A stretch of DNA of 64,000 nt from an uncultured Alphaproteobacteria bacterium. Its GTDB lineage: Bacteria; Pseudomonadota; Alphaproteobacteria; HIMB59; GCA-002718135. The DNA lies in contig CABZFN010000002.1 in assembly GCA_902525035.1 (NCBI GenBank), positions 162,576-226,575 on the forward strand, read 5' to 3'. Below, piece after piece: positions 8,147-16,877 of this stretch. The notes under the pieces are model-generated. The model worked only from the letters and a program-made list of their open reading frames with translations. It was not told the origin of the DNA and ran no database searches. Positions within the stretch are counted from its first letter, which is position 1. Each line of letters begins with the position of its first letter. The position numbers and the translations under genes are program-made.

Positions 8147-10920
8147 TTAAATATTACAGTATTACACCTGTTACAAACTTCATTATTTATTAACTTTGCT
8201 TCATATTTCCAACATCTTTGACACTTTTCTCCATTTACCTTTGAAGCTTTTACGATAACATCAGAAATATCTTCAATAGAAAAACCATTGGATTTTTCGT
8301 CAATGACATACAAAGAAAATGATGAAGTAATTGTAATTTCATCAAACATTACTTTCTCTAGTTTTTTGGAACTTTCTGCAGAAACAAAAATATCTATGTG
8401 TGCTTCAAGACTTGAGCGAATAATTTTTTCTTCTCTAATTTTCTCAATTGCTCCAGTAGCAACTTTTCTAATATTTTTAATTAAATTCCATTTTTCATTT
8501 AATTGATTATCCTCATATTCATTTTTAGATTGTAAAAAATCTTGTAGGTGTATACTTTCTTTATTTCCCATAGCTTTCCAGGCTTCTTCAGAAGTAAAGG
8601 AAATAGATGGGGCAAACCATCTTACTAAATGATTAAAAATTATATTTAATAGAGTTCTAGTAGATCTTCTTTGAACGGACTCTTTACTATCACAATATAT
8701 AGTGTCTTTTCTAATATCAAAATAAAAAGCTGAGAGATCACTTGAACAAAAATTTAAAAGTGTTGTAAACATCAAGTGAAAGTTAAATGTTGATACACAT
8801 TTTTGAACAACTTGATCAACTTCCCACAACCGATGTAAAAGATATTTTTCTAATTCTGGAAACTGACTCTCAACAATAGCTTCTTCTTCAGTAAAATCAC
8901 TTAAATTGCCAATTAAAAAACGAAAGGTATTTCTTATTCTTCTATAAGACTCAGCTTGTGATTGGAGAATGGCATTATCAAGTTTTAGATCATCATAATA
9001 ATCAGAAGCAACAACCCATAATCTTAAAATATCTACTCCATATTTTTTTAAAATATCATCAGGAGAAATGACATTACCTAATGATTTAGACATTTTACGT
9101 CCTCTTCCATCAACAACGAATCCGTGTGTTAAAACACTTTCATATGGTGCCTTTCCTCTAGTGCCCGAAGATTCTAAAAGAGATGAGTGAAACCAACCTC
9201 TATGTTGATCACTTCCTTCTAAATACATTGATGCAGGCCATTTCAAATCTTCTCTTTGTTCGAGACAAAAAGCATGTGTAGAACCGCTATCAAACCATAC
9301 TTCAACTACATCTTTTACCTGTTCATAATCATCAAGTGAATATTCATCACCTAAAAATCTTTGTGGGTCTTCGGTAAACCAGGTATTACTTCCTTCTTTT
9401 TCGTATATTTCAGCTATTCTATTGATAATATTTTCATCTCTTAAAGGTTGACCAGTTTTTTTATTTACAAATAATGGCAAAGGTACTCCCCAAACTCTTT
9501 GTCTAGATACACACCAATCTGGTCTCGTTTCAATCATTGATCTAAGCCTTGTTTGGCCTTGAGGAGGATAGAAAATAGTTTCATCAATTGATTTAAGAGC
9601 AATGTCTCTTAAATTATTTTTTTCCATGGAAATGAACCATTGTGGAGTGTTTCTATAAATAAGAGGAGCTTTAGACCTCCATGAATGTGGATAGCTATGA
9701 CGAAGCGTCCCTTTAAATAATAATTTTGAAAATTCTTCTAATTTATCTGCAATTTTGTGATCTACTTTATAAATATGTTCACCTTCAAAACCAACAGCAT
9801 GTTGATTATATTTTCCATCATCTTGAACTGTCTGGATTATATCAACATTATTTTCTATACCTAAAACATAGTCGTCATCTCCGTGTCCAGGAGCTATATG
9901 TACAACTCCTGTTCCCTGTTCTAAGTTTACAAAATCCCCATGAAATGGTTTTACAATAAAATCATATCCCAGTTGTTTAAATGGATGCTCGCATTCGCAA
10001 GAAGATAAATTATCGCCTTTAAATTTCTTTTGTGTACTAAATTTCTTTATACCAATTTCTTTAGTTACACTCTCTAAAAGTTCTGAAGCAAATATTAATT
10101 TATCATTTTTTTTGACTAAACTATTTTCTTCTAATTCTTCAACAACAATAAGTGAATAATCTAATTCTTTACCATAAGCCAAAGCTCTATTACCTGGAAT
10201 AGTCCAAGGAGTTGTTGTCCAAATAACAATATTAGAGTCAATTAAATCTTTATCAGTAGAATTTTTAATTAAAAATTTAACATATATAGTATTGGAGGTA
10301 TGATCTTCATATTCAACTTCAGCATCAGCTAAAGCTGTCTTTTCTACAACGGACCAGAGAACTGGTTTTGCTCCTTTATACAAGCTTTCATCAAGCAGAA
10401 ATTTTCCAAGCTCTCGAACAATTTGTGCTTCTGCTTGATTTGACATTGTGAGGTATGGATTTTCCCAATCCCCTTCAACACCAAGTCGTCTAAATTCTTT
10501 TTTTTGTATCTCTATCCATTTTTCTGCAAACTCTCTACACTCATTTCTAAATTTAACAGTTGGGACATCATCCTTGTTCTTTCCTTTTTTTCTATATTCT
10601 TCTTCTATTTTCCATTCAATTGGTAAACCGTGACAATCCCATCCAGGAACATAAATTGAGTCTTTACCAGCCATTTGTTGTGTTCGCACAATGACATCTT
10701 TTAAAATTTTATTTAAAGCTGTCCCCATATGAATATGTCCGTTTGCATATGGTGGGCCATCATGAAGAATGAATTTTTCTCTACCTTTAGATTTATCTCT
10801 TAGCTTTTTAAAAATTTTTTCTTTATCCCATTCATCTATTATTGCAGGTTCTTTTGAAGGTAGATTCGCTCTCATTTCAAAGGATGTTTTGGGAAGAAAA
10901 ATTGTATCTTTATATTCCAT
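8143..10920 (-). CDS. ileS: Isoleucyl-tRNA synthetase
   Basis: IleS charges tRNA-Ile with isoleucine. The 925-residue class I synthetase shows the HIGH-type signature in PPYANGHIHMG (56-66), the KMSKS loop at 609-613, a CP1 editing domain between them (motif TTTPWTIPGNRA) and a C-terminal zinc-binding CxxC...CxxC element in the last 30 residues (CQRC and CNRC). The start ATG overlaps the ribF stop as TAATG, and the end overlaps lspA. Domain content and length are those of the normal bacterial enzyme. Confidence 0.98.
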   Translation of the reverse strand: MEYKDTIFLPKTSFEMRANLPSKEPAIIDEWDKEKIFKKLRDKSKGREKFILHDGPPYANGHIHMGTALNKILKDVIVRTQQMAGKDSIYVPGWDCHGLPIEWKIEEEYRKKGKNKDDVPTVKFRNECREFAEKWIEIQKKEFRRLGVEGDWENPYLTMSNQAEAQIVRELGKFLLDESLYKGAKPVLWSVVEKTALADAEVEYEDHTSNTIYVKFLIKNSTDKDLIDSNIVIWTTTPWTIPGNRALAYGKELDYSLIVVEELEENSLVKKNDKLIFASELLESVTKEIGIKKFSTQKKFKGDNLSSCECEHPFKQLGYDFIVKPFHGDFVNLEQGTGVVHIAPGHGDDDYVLGIENNVDIIQTVQDDGKYNQHAVGFEGEHIYKVDHKIADKLEEFSKLLFKGTLRHSYPHSWRSKAPLIYRNTPQWFISMEKNNLRDIALKSIDETIFYPPQGQTRLRSMIETRPDWCVSRQRVWGVPLPLFVNKKTGQPLRDENIINRIAEIYEKEGSNTWFTEDPQRFLGDEYSLDDYEQVKDVVEVWFDSGSTHAFCLEQREDLKWPASMYLEGSDQHRGWFHSSLLESSGTRGKAPYESVLTHGFVVDGRGRKMSKSLGNVISPDDILKKYGVDILRLWVVASDYYDDLKLDNAILQSQAESYRRIRNTFRFLIGNLSDFTEEEAIVESQFPELEKYLLHRLWEVDQVVQKCVSTFNFHLMFTTLLNFCSSDLSAFYFDIRKDTIYCDSKESVQRRSTRTLLNIIFNHLVRWFAPSISFTSEEAWKAMGNKESIHLQDFLQSKNEYEDNQLNEKWNLIKNIRKVATGAIEKIREEKIIRSSLEAHIDIFVSAESSKKLEKVMFDEITITSSFSLYVIDEKSNGFSIEDISDVIVKASKVNGEKCQRCWKYEAKLINNEVCNRCNTVIFK

Positions 10921-11849
10921 TACAGTTGATGATATTCTTTTGCTTTATTTATATCTTTATTGATTTGCTTGGTTAATTCTTTAAAATTATTAAATTTTTG
11001 TTCAGACCTAATAAATGTAAGGAATTCAACAGTCAATTCTTTACCATATATTTCTTCATTAAAATTAAACATATGTGTCTCTAGAAGGAGTTTGCTTCCG
11101 TCGACTGTTGGTCTTAAACCAAAATTAGAAACACCTTTATATTTTTTTCCTTCAAAAAGTACTTCTACGCAGTAGACGCCTCTTTTTGGGAATATATGTT
11201 GATCTGGTATCATATTAGCAGTTGGGAAATTGATTTCTCTAGCTCTTTTATCGCCTTCAATTATTGTTCCATGCATATGCCAAAGCCTACCTAAAGACCC
11301 TGCAACATCTTCTAAACGACCATCTTTTATTTGTGATCGAATTATTGAAGATGAATATTTATCCGATTTATCAGCAATCATAATTGGATCAATTAAATGA
11401 ATATTAAAATCATTTTTTTCAGCATATTTTTCTAATGTTTTAAAATTACCTTTTCTGTCTTTTCCAAACTTAAAGTCAGTACCTATAACTAAGTATTTAA
11501 TATTTAATTTTTCAATAAGAATTTTGGTTACAAAATCATCAGCTGATAATTTTGATAGATTATTATCAAAAGAAAAATCTATAAATATATCTAAACCTAA
11601 TCGTTCAAGAAAATTTATTTTATCACTTTGAGTATAAATATTAAAAGGTTCATTAATTTGATTAAAAAAAATACGAGGATGAGGGTTAAAACTCATTATT
11701 GAAGATAATAAATTATCGTTTGATGCAATCTCCTTAATTTTATTTATGATTTCTTGGTGTCCTTTATGTATACCATCAAAGTTACCTATTGCGAGACAAA
11801 GGTCTAATTTATCAAAATCTGTTACTGTATCTAATTTATAAATTTTCAT
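10920..11849 (-). CDS. ribF: Bifunctional riboflavin kinase / FMN adenylyltransferase
   Basis: RibF makes FMN and FAD from riboflavin. In this 309-residue protein the N-terminal adenylyltransferase half has the nucleotidyl-transferase motif AIGNFDGIHKGHQ (about 20-32) and the C-terminal half the riboflavin kinase motif GDKRAREINFPTANM (about 196-210). It is the first gene of the operon running to pgi, and its stop overlaps the ileS start. The 42 bases between ribF and xylA separate the housekeeping region from the sugar-use region. Confidence 0.96.
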   Translation of the reverse strand: MKIYKLDTVTDFDKLDLCLAIGNFDGIHKGHQEIINKIKEIASNDNLLSSIMSFNPHPRIFFNQINEPFNIYTQSDKINFLERLGLDIFIDFSFDNNLSKLSADDFVTKILIEKLNIKYLVIGTDFKFGKDRKGNFKTLEKYAEKNDFNIHLIDPIMIADKSDKYSSSIIRSQIKDGRLEDVAGSLGRLWHMHGTIIEGDKRAREINFPTANMIPDQHIFPKRGVYCVEVLFEGKKYKGVSNFGLRPTVDGSKLLLETHMFNFNEEIYGKELTVEFLTFIRSEQKFNNFKELTKQINKDINKAKEYHQL

Positions 11850-11891
11850 AATATTTATAAATCAATTAGTATAGAAACTTATGATTAGTAA

Positions 11892-13205
11892 CTACAAATA
11901 TTTATTTAAGATATTTTCCAGATATTCTTGTCTTCCTGAACGAGGTTCCGGCTCAATATTATCATCAATAACTTTTTTATTTATATCATCTAATCCAGTA
12001 TTTTTATTATAAATAAATTGTCCTAGTTTCTCATTCCAATCAGAATATCTATCTTCAATAAACTTAGGAATAACATTATCATTCATAAGTTTTTCAGTAG
12101 CTATCAGTGTCTTTGCACAAACATCCATTCCTCCAACATGAGCATGAAATAAATCTTCAGGATCAATAGATTGTCTTCTTATTTTTGCATCAAAGTTCAT
12201 TCCTCCCTGACCTAAACCGCCATTCTTAAAGATAAAATAAAATGACATAAGTAAATCAGCAGGATTATTTGGAAACTGATCAGTATCCCATCCAATTAGA
12301 GTATCACCTCTATTTATATCAATACTTCCTAATGCATTGTTTGAAGTTGCATAAGCAATTTCATGTTCAAAATTGTGACCAGATAAAGTAGCATGATTTA
12401 CTTCAACATTGAGTTTAATTTCATTATCTAAACCGGCTTTTCGTAAAAAGGCTAAGCAGGTTGCAGAATCGAAATCATATTGATGTTTAGTTGGTTCATG
12501 AGGTTTTGGTTCCAATAAAATTTGCCCTTTAAATCCTATCTTGTGTTTGTAGTTAACAACTAATTCTAAAAATCTTTGAAGATTATTAGTTTCTCTTGCT
12601 ATGTCAGTGTTTAGAATTGTTTCGTATCCCTCTCTTCCACCCCAAAGAACATAGTTTTGTCCACCTAATCTCAAAGTTGCATCCATGCAATCTTTTACCT
12701 GTGCAGCTTTGTAAGCAAAAACTTCTGGATCTGGATTGGTAGAAGCACCGCTCATATATCTTTTATGAGAAAAAGCATTTGCTGTTCCCCAAAGTAACTT
12801 CATTCCGGTGTCATTAATTTTTTGTTCCATTAAATCTATAATGTGGAAAAAGTTTTTTTGTGTTTCAGCATAATTGGAGCCCTCAGGTGAAATATCTCTA
12901 TCGTGAAAGCAGAAAAGTGGAGTCTTTATTTTTGTAAAAAAATCAAATGCAGCATCAAGTTTCATTTCAGCCATTTTCATCTCATCACCTGCTTGCATCC
13001 AAGGTCTATCAAATGTCTGACCACCGAATGGATCAAGGCCAGGCCAAGTAAATGTATGCCAATAACAAGTTGCAAATCTTAAATGTTCTTTCATTGTTTT
13101 TCCTAAAACAACTTTATCTTCATCGTAGAATTTAAAAGCTAATGGATTAGAGGTATTTTCTCCTTCATATTTTATTTCAGGAATATTTTTGAAATAATTT
13201 GTCAT
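11892..13205 (-). CDS. xylA: Xylose isomerase
   Basis: XylA isomerises D-xylose to D-xylulose (and often other aldoses) using two divalent metals. The 437-residue length is that of class II enzymes. The active-site histidine and aspartate lie in FHDRDISPEG (H101, D104), and metal ligands are expected in the LLEPKPHEPTKHQYD segment (about 225-239) and the NVEVNHATLSGH segment. A purine-rich ribosome site (AAGGGAGA) precedes the ATG. No xylulokinase gene is present in the window, so the downstream step must be encoded elsewhere, or the enzyme acts on another aldose delivered by the neighbouring transporter. Confidence 0.95.
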   Translation of the reverse strand: MTNYFKNIPEIKYEGENTSNPLAFKFYDEDKVVLGKTMKEHLRFATCYWHTFTWPGLDPFGGQTFDRPWMQAGDEMKMAEMKLDAAFDFFTKIKTPLFCFHDRDISPEGSNYAETQKNFFHIIDLMEQKINDTGMKLLWGTANAFSHKRYMSGASTNPDPEVFAYKAAQVKDCMDATLRLGGQNYVLWGGREGYETILNTDIARETNNLQRFLELVVNYKHKIGFKGQILLEPKPHEPTKHQYDFDSATCLAFLRKAGLDNEIKLNVEVNHATLSGHNFEHEIAYATSNNALGSIDINRGDTLIGWDTDQFPNNPADLLMSFYFIFKNGGLGQGGMNFDAKIRRQSIDPEDLFHAHVGGMDVCAKTLIATEKLMNDNVIPKFIEDRYSDWNEKLGQFIYNKNTGLDDINKKVIDDNIEPEPRSGRQEYLENILNKYL

Positions 13206-13229
13206 ATCTTCTCCCTTGATTATTTTACT

Positions 13230-13943
13230 CTATCTTGATGCCCAAAGCAAACCACGATGATAAATTTTTCTCATTTCAGGATGGTTTAGTTCATGTGCAA
13301 AATGACCAAGAGATGTGTAAAAAATTTTACCTTTTCCAATTTTTCTTTTCCATACAACTGGCATTTCTACACCTTTTATCCATTCAGTTTGATATTGGTC
13401 ATCCCCAGGCTTTCCAGGTTCTTGTTCTAATTTCCAGATTTCATTACCTTGGAATGTAGTTGTTGCAAGAACTTCGTTCATAGGATCTACATGCATGTAA
13501 TATTGTTCAGAATGATAATCGAAATCCTCAATACCATCCATTATTGGATCATCTTTTTTAGTTATATTAACTTTATAATCATGAATACCATTAGGATGAC
13601 TCACCCATTGACCACCAGTCAAGAATTGCCAATCAATTGATTGTCTAAAAGCGTCACACATTCCTCCATGATGCCCAGCAAGACCACATCCATTTACAAC
13701 TGCCTTTACAACATTATTCACTTCGTTCTTTTTAATTTCACCACTAGGTGAGTGATGAAAAGCCATCGTAACTATTGGTATAATTAAATCCATTTCATGA
13801 ACATAATCTTGAGCAAAAGCAGAAGTTGAATACTCAGATCTTATCTCATAGCCATCAGGTTCTAACATTTCAGTTAAAATTTCATTACATTTTTCTGGTT
13901 GGTGTCCAGGCCATCCCCCATAAACTATTAATGCTTTTTTCAT
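13230..13943 (-). CDS. ThuA-like protein (class I amidotransferase fold)
   Basis: This 237-residue protein belongs to the ThuA family, named after the rhizobial trehalose utilisation locus. It has the N-terminal YGGWPGH motif, the central GHHGGMCDAFR segment (about 115-125) and a C-terminal KIGKGKIFYTSLGH motif. There is no signal peptide, so it should be cytoplasmic. In rhizobia thuA lies beside the Gfo/Idh-type thuB and a CUT1 transporter, and the pair is linked to 3-keto-disaccharide metabolism. The same grouping is seen here with a Gfo/Idh gene 11 bases upstream. The reaction catalysed here is inferred from context only. Confidence 0.85.
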   Translation of the reverse strand: MKKALIVYGGWPGHQPEKCNEILTEMLEPDGYEIRSEYSTSAFAQDYVHEMDLIIPIVTMAFHHSPSGEIKKNEVNNVVKAVVNGCGLAGHHGGMCDAFRQSIDWQFLTGGQWVSHPNGIHDYKVNITKKDDPIMDGIEDFDYHSEQYYMHVDPMNEVLATTTFQGNEIWKLEQEPGKPGDDQYQTEWIKGVEMPVVWKRKIGKGKIFYTSLGHFAHELNHPEMRKIYHRGLLWASR

Positions 13944-13954
13944 TTACAACTCCC

Positions 13955-15112
13955 TTATTTTAAAAATTTTCCATTCTCTGTATCTAAAAAAGATTGAGGA
14001 ATGTTCGTTACACTTTCTAGATTTACTTTTTCATTAATTTTAGCAGATTTTAGAATTGATTGCATTATCTCCAAAACATGTAGACTTAACTCACCACTAC
14101 ATCTATTAACTTTATTTTCTTTAATTGAATCAATCATTTCACAAACTCCAATTCCTCTAAAGTTAGCAGATGTAGGATCTTCGTTTGCTTTGTCGTTTTT
14201 TTCTCCACCTGTTCGATTTGTATTTAATCGTCCTAGATTCATGTCATCAGTTTTAATAGTTTTCCAATCTGATTTCTTTTCATCACAAATTTTAATTTCT
14301 CCTCCAAACATGTTAGGATCAGGAACATTAATAGCACCTTTTGTTCCAAATAATTCAATATGTGACTTATTATGTTTGTAAACATCAAATGAAAAAAAAG
14401 AATCAATTAGAGCTCCATTACTGAATTCAATTTGAGAGATCAAAGTTGTTGGAATATCAACCACTATTTTTTCACCTTTTCTCTCCCCGCTACCAATTTC
14501 TCTTTGAGAATAAACCGTTCGAGATTGACTATAAACACTTTTGACGGGCCCTAATAAATTTACTAATGCTGAAAAATAATATGGTCCCATATCTAAAATT
14601 GGTCCTCCACCATACTTGTAATAAAAGTCGGGGTTTGGATGCCAAATCTCATGTCCCGCTACACCCATTGAAATACTACCTAAAACTATTTTCCCTATTG
14701 TACCATCCTCAATGACTTGCTTTGATTTTTGTATTCCAGCACCTAAGAAAGTATCAGGGGCACTACCTACATATAAATTTTTAGATTTAGCTAAATTTAA
14801 TAACTCTTTTCCTTCGTGAAATTCAATGGAGATAGGTTTTTCAGAATAAGAATGCTTACCTGAATTTAAAATTGATTTCGAAACTTCAAAATGTGCATTT
14901 GGAATGGTAAGATTTATTACCAATTGAATATCTTCATTAGACAATAATTCTTCAACGGATAAATTTATTATTCCATACTTTTCAGAATATTTCTTTGATG
15001 CTTTAGGGTTTAAATCTGCGCAAGCAATAATTTCGAAGTTATTAAAAAAATTTTTTGCATTGTGAAAGTATATATCTGCTATATTTCCACAACCAATTAC
15101 ACCTACCTTCAT
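13955..15112 (-). CDS. Gfo/Idh/MocA-family oxidoreductase, ThuB-like context (paralogue 1)
   Basis: This is an NAD(P)-dependent sugar oxidoreductase of about 385 residues. The Rossmann motif VIGCGNIA lies at 5-12 and the family EKP motif at 91-93. The reading frame extends to a GTG at 15145, but the ATG at 15112 puts the Rossmann strand at the N-terminus as usual and clears the upstream permease gene. It is closely similar along its length to the protein at 35619, with both EKP motifs at residues 91-93. Neighbours (ThuA-like, XylA, CUT1 permeases) suggest it oxidises an imported sugar, possibly at C3, as in ThuB; the substrate is unknown. Confidence 0.88.
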   Translation of the reverse strand: MKVGVIGCGNIADIYFHNAKNFFNNFEIIACADLNPKASKKYSEKYGIINLSVEELLSNEDIQLVINLTIPNAHFEVSKSILNSGKHSYSEKPISIEFHEGKELLNLAKSKNLYVGSAPDTFLGAGIQKSKQVIEDGTIGKIVLGSISMGVAGHEIWHPNPDFYYKYGGGPILDMGPYYFSALVNLLGPVKSVYSQSRTVYSQREIGSGERKGEKIVVDIPTTLISQIEFSNGALIDSFFSFDVYKHNKSHIELFGTKGAINVPDPNMFGGEIKICDEKKSDWKTIKTDDMNLGRLNTNRTGGEKNDKANEDPTSANFRGIGVCEMIDSIKENKVNRCSGELSLHVLEIMQSILKSAKINEKVNLESVTNIPQSFLDTENGKFLK

Positions 15113-15125
15113 AATATATTCCAAT

Positions 15126-15956
15126 CTATTCTTTAACCGCTCCACCCGTTAAACCAGCAACGATATATTTTTGCAGTGCAAAAAAGAAAACTACTGCTGG
15201 TACAAGTGTTAGGGAAACATAAGCTAATATTTTACCCCAATCAGTGAAGTACTCACCTCTAAAAACCATTATACCCATTGGCCATGAGTAAAGTGACTCA
15301 TCATTAATCATTATAAGAGGCAGCAAATAATTATTCCAGCTTCCTGTAAGAGTAATAACACTAACTGTAGCTAATATAGGTGTTGATAGTGGTAGAGTGA
15401 ACCTAAAATAAAATTGAATATAGCTACAGCCATCACAAACAGCAGCCTCAAAGATCTCTTTTGGCATTTGCCTAAAAAAACCACGAAAAAGAATTATAGA
15501 AAAGCCAAGTCCAAATGCAATTTGTGGGATTATAACTGCCCAACTTGTACCCAATAAACCAAAATCTCGAACTCTTAGAAATAGAGGTAAAATTGCAGTT
15601 GCGAATGGAAACATAAGTCCTAATAAAAAATAATTATAAAGAAATTTATTTGCTGCGAATTTTACATGAGCAAAAACAAAAGCAGTCATAGAGGCAAATA
15701 AAACTACAAAAAAAGTAGTTCCAACTGCGTATACGGTCGAGTTCCATAAAAAAAGCCAGAAATCAGAATTAACTAAAAGAGATATATAATTTTCAAACTT
15801 CCAATCTATTGGTAAGCCTAGAGAGTTTGTTCTTAATTCTCCAGTATGTTTAAAACCTCCCATTACAGAAACGTATAATGGAATAATAATGACCCCTGCT
15901 AAAAAAAATAGAATAAGATATAAATAATAAGTTCTAAAATTTGTTTTCATTATCAT
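15126..15956 (-). CDS. Carbohydrate ABC transporter permease, CUT1 (MalG type)
   Basis: This is an inner-membrane permease of about 276 residues with six predicted hydrophobic segments and the EAA loop FEAAVCDGCSYIQFYFRFTL (around 170-190) that docks on the ATPase. It is the second permease of the system whose binding protein starts at 18128. Two in-frame ATGs (15956 and 15950) are possible; the second has better spacing from the AGGGATG element. It overlaps the upstream permease gene. No ATPase gene lies in this locus, so the ATPase must be shared, for example with the one at 53129. Confidence 0.92.
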   Translation of the reverse strand: MIMKTNFRTYYLYLILFFLAGVIIIPLYVSVMGGFKHTGELRTNSLGLPIDWKFENYISLLVNSDFWLFLWNSTVYAVGTTFFVVLFASMTAFVFAHVKFAANKFLYNYFLLGLMFPFATAILPLFLRVRDFGLLGTSWAVIIPQIAFGLGFSIILFRGFFRQMPKEIFEAAVCDGCSYIQFYFRFTLPLSTPILATVSVITLTGSWNNYLLPLIMINDESLYSWPMGIMVFRGEYFTDWGKILAYVSLTLVPAVVFFFALQKYIVAGLTGGAVKE

Positions 15957-16833
15957 CCCTCATCAATGTTCTTTGATAACCAATTGCAATAAATAAACAA
16001 ATTAAAAATATTACAACTCCAACTGCACTTCCAAAACCAACTTTCATACGCATTACACCAAAGTAATATAAATAAGAGACCATCGAATGTGTTACATTTG
16101 AAGGTCCTCCTCCTGTTAGTGGCATAATAATATCAAAAAGCTGTAAACTGCCTAACAATGATAAAAAAACTGAAAGTTTAATTGTAGGAATAAGCATTGG
16201 TATTTTAATTCTAAAAGCAGTTGTAATTGGACCTGCCCCGTCTACTTTAGCTGCCTCTAATACTTCTTTTGAAATAGCTTGCAATCCTGCAATATAAATC
16301 ATCATGTGAATTCCAAAAAATTTCCAAAAAATAACAATTAAAATTGCAACTAATGCCCAATCTTTATCACCAAGAACAAATGGTGCCTCTGCACCAAAAA
16401 ATCCCCAAATTGCTGCAACTAAACCATAATTACCATCATAGATGTATGCCCAGATTAACGCAGTAACTATTTCTGCTAAAATAAATGGAAGAAAGAAAAT
16501 TGTTCTAAAAAAAGCAGCTCCTCTTAATTTATCTGAGATCATTAATGCAATTAAAAGAGCAAATGGTAACTGAACAAATAATGATATAGCAATTATATAA
16601 AAATTATTTTTGAGTGATAAAATAAACACTCTATTTTTGAATAAAAATTCATAATTTTTAAATCCAACAAATTTTTCAGGTGCACCATAGCCATTCCATC
16701 TAAAAAAACTGTAATACGCAGCCTCTCCTATTGGAAGTACTACAAACAATGTAAATATTGTTAAAGCAGGTATTAAGAAAATTATTATTGTATAATACCT
16801 ACTTAGTAGCGCATCAAGTTTTGCTGATCTCAT
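15934..16833 (-). CDS. Carbohydrate ABC transporter permease, CUT1 (MalF/UgpA type)
   Basis: This 299-residue inner-membrane permease forms a heterodimer with the product of the overlapping downstream gene. It has six hydrophobic segments and an EAA loop LEAAKVDGAGPITTAFRIKI (about 192-211). A GGPSNVTHSMVSYLYYFG stretch near the C-terminus is typical of MalF-type subunits. A strong hairpin (16841-16870) separates it from the binding-protein gene and may reduce its expression relative to that gene. The transported sugar is unknown. Confidence 0.93.
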   Translation of the reverse strand: MRSAKLDALLSRYYTIIIFLIPALTIFTLFVVLPIGEAAYYSFFRWNGYGAPEKFVGFKNYEFLFKNRVFILSLKNNFYIIAISLFVQLPFALLIALMISDKLRGAAFFRTIFFLPFILAEIVTALIWAYIYDGNYGLVAAIWGFFGAEAPFVLGDKDWALVAILIVIFWKFFGIHMMIYIAGLQAISKEVLEAAKVDGAGPITTAFRIKIPMLIPTIKLSVFLSLLGSLQLFDIIMPLTGGGPSNVTHSMVSYLYYFGVMRMKVGFGSAVGVVIFLICLFIAIGYQRTLMRDDNENKF

Positions 16834-16840
16834 AGTAATA

Positions 16841-16870
16841 ATCAGGGCTCTTTATTAAAAGAGCCCTGAT
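16841..16870 (-). terminator. Intercistronic hairpin between binding-protein and permease genes
   Basis: The arms 16841-16853 and 16858-16870 are perfect 13-bp inverted repeats with a four-base loop. On the minus strand the hairpin follows the binding-protein stop by seven bases. No U-run follows, so it is more likely an RNA-stabilising or processing stem than a full terminator. Confidence 0.7.
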
Positions 16871-16877
16871 ATTTATG

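Noticed and set aside
14001..14381. 126-codon open frame on the plus strand
   Set aside because: It lies wholly inside the Gfo/Idh gene on the other strand, has no family features, and exists because the antisense frame happens to lack stops.
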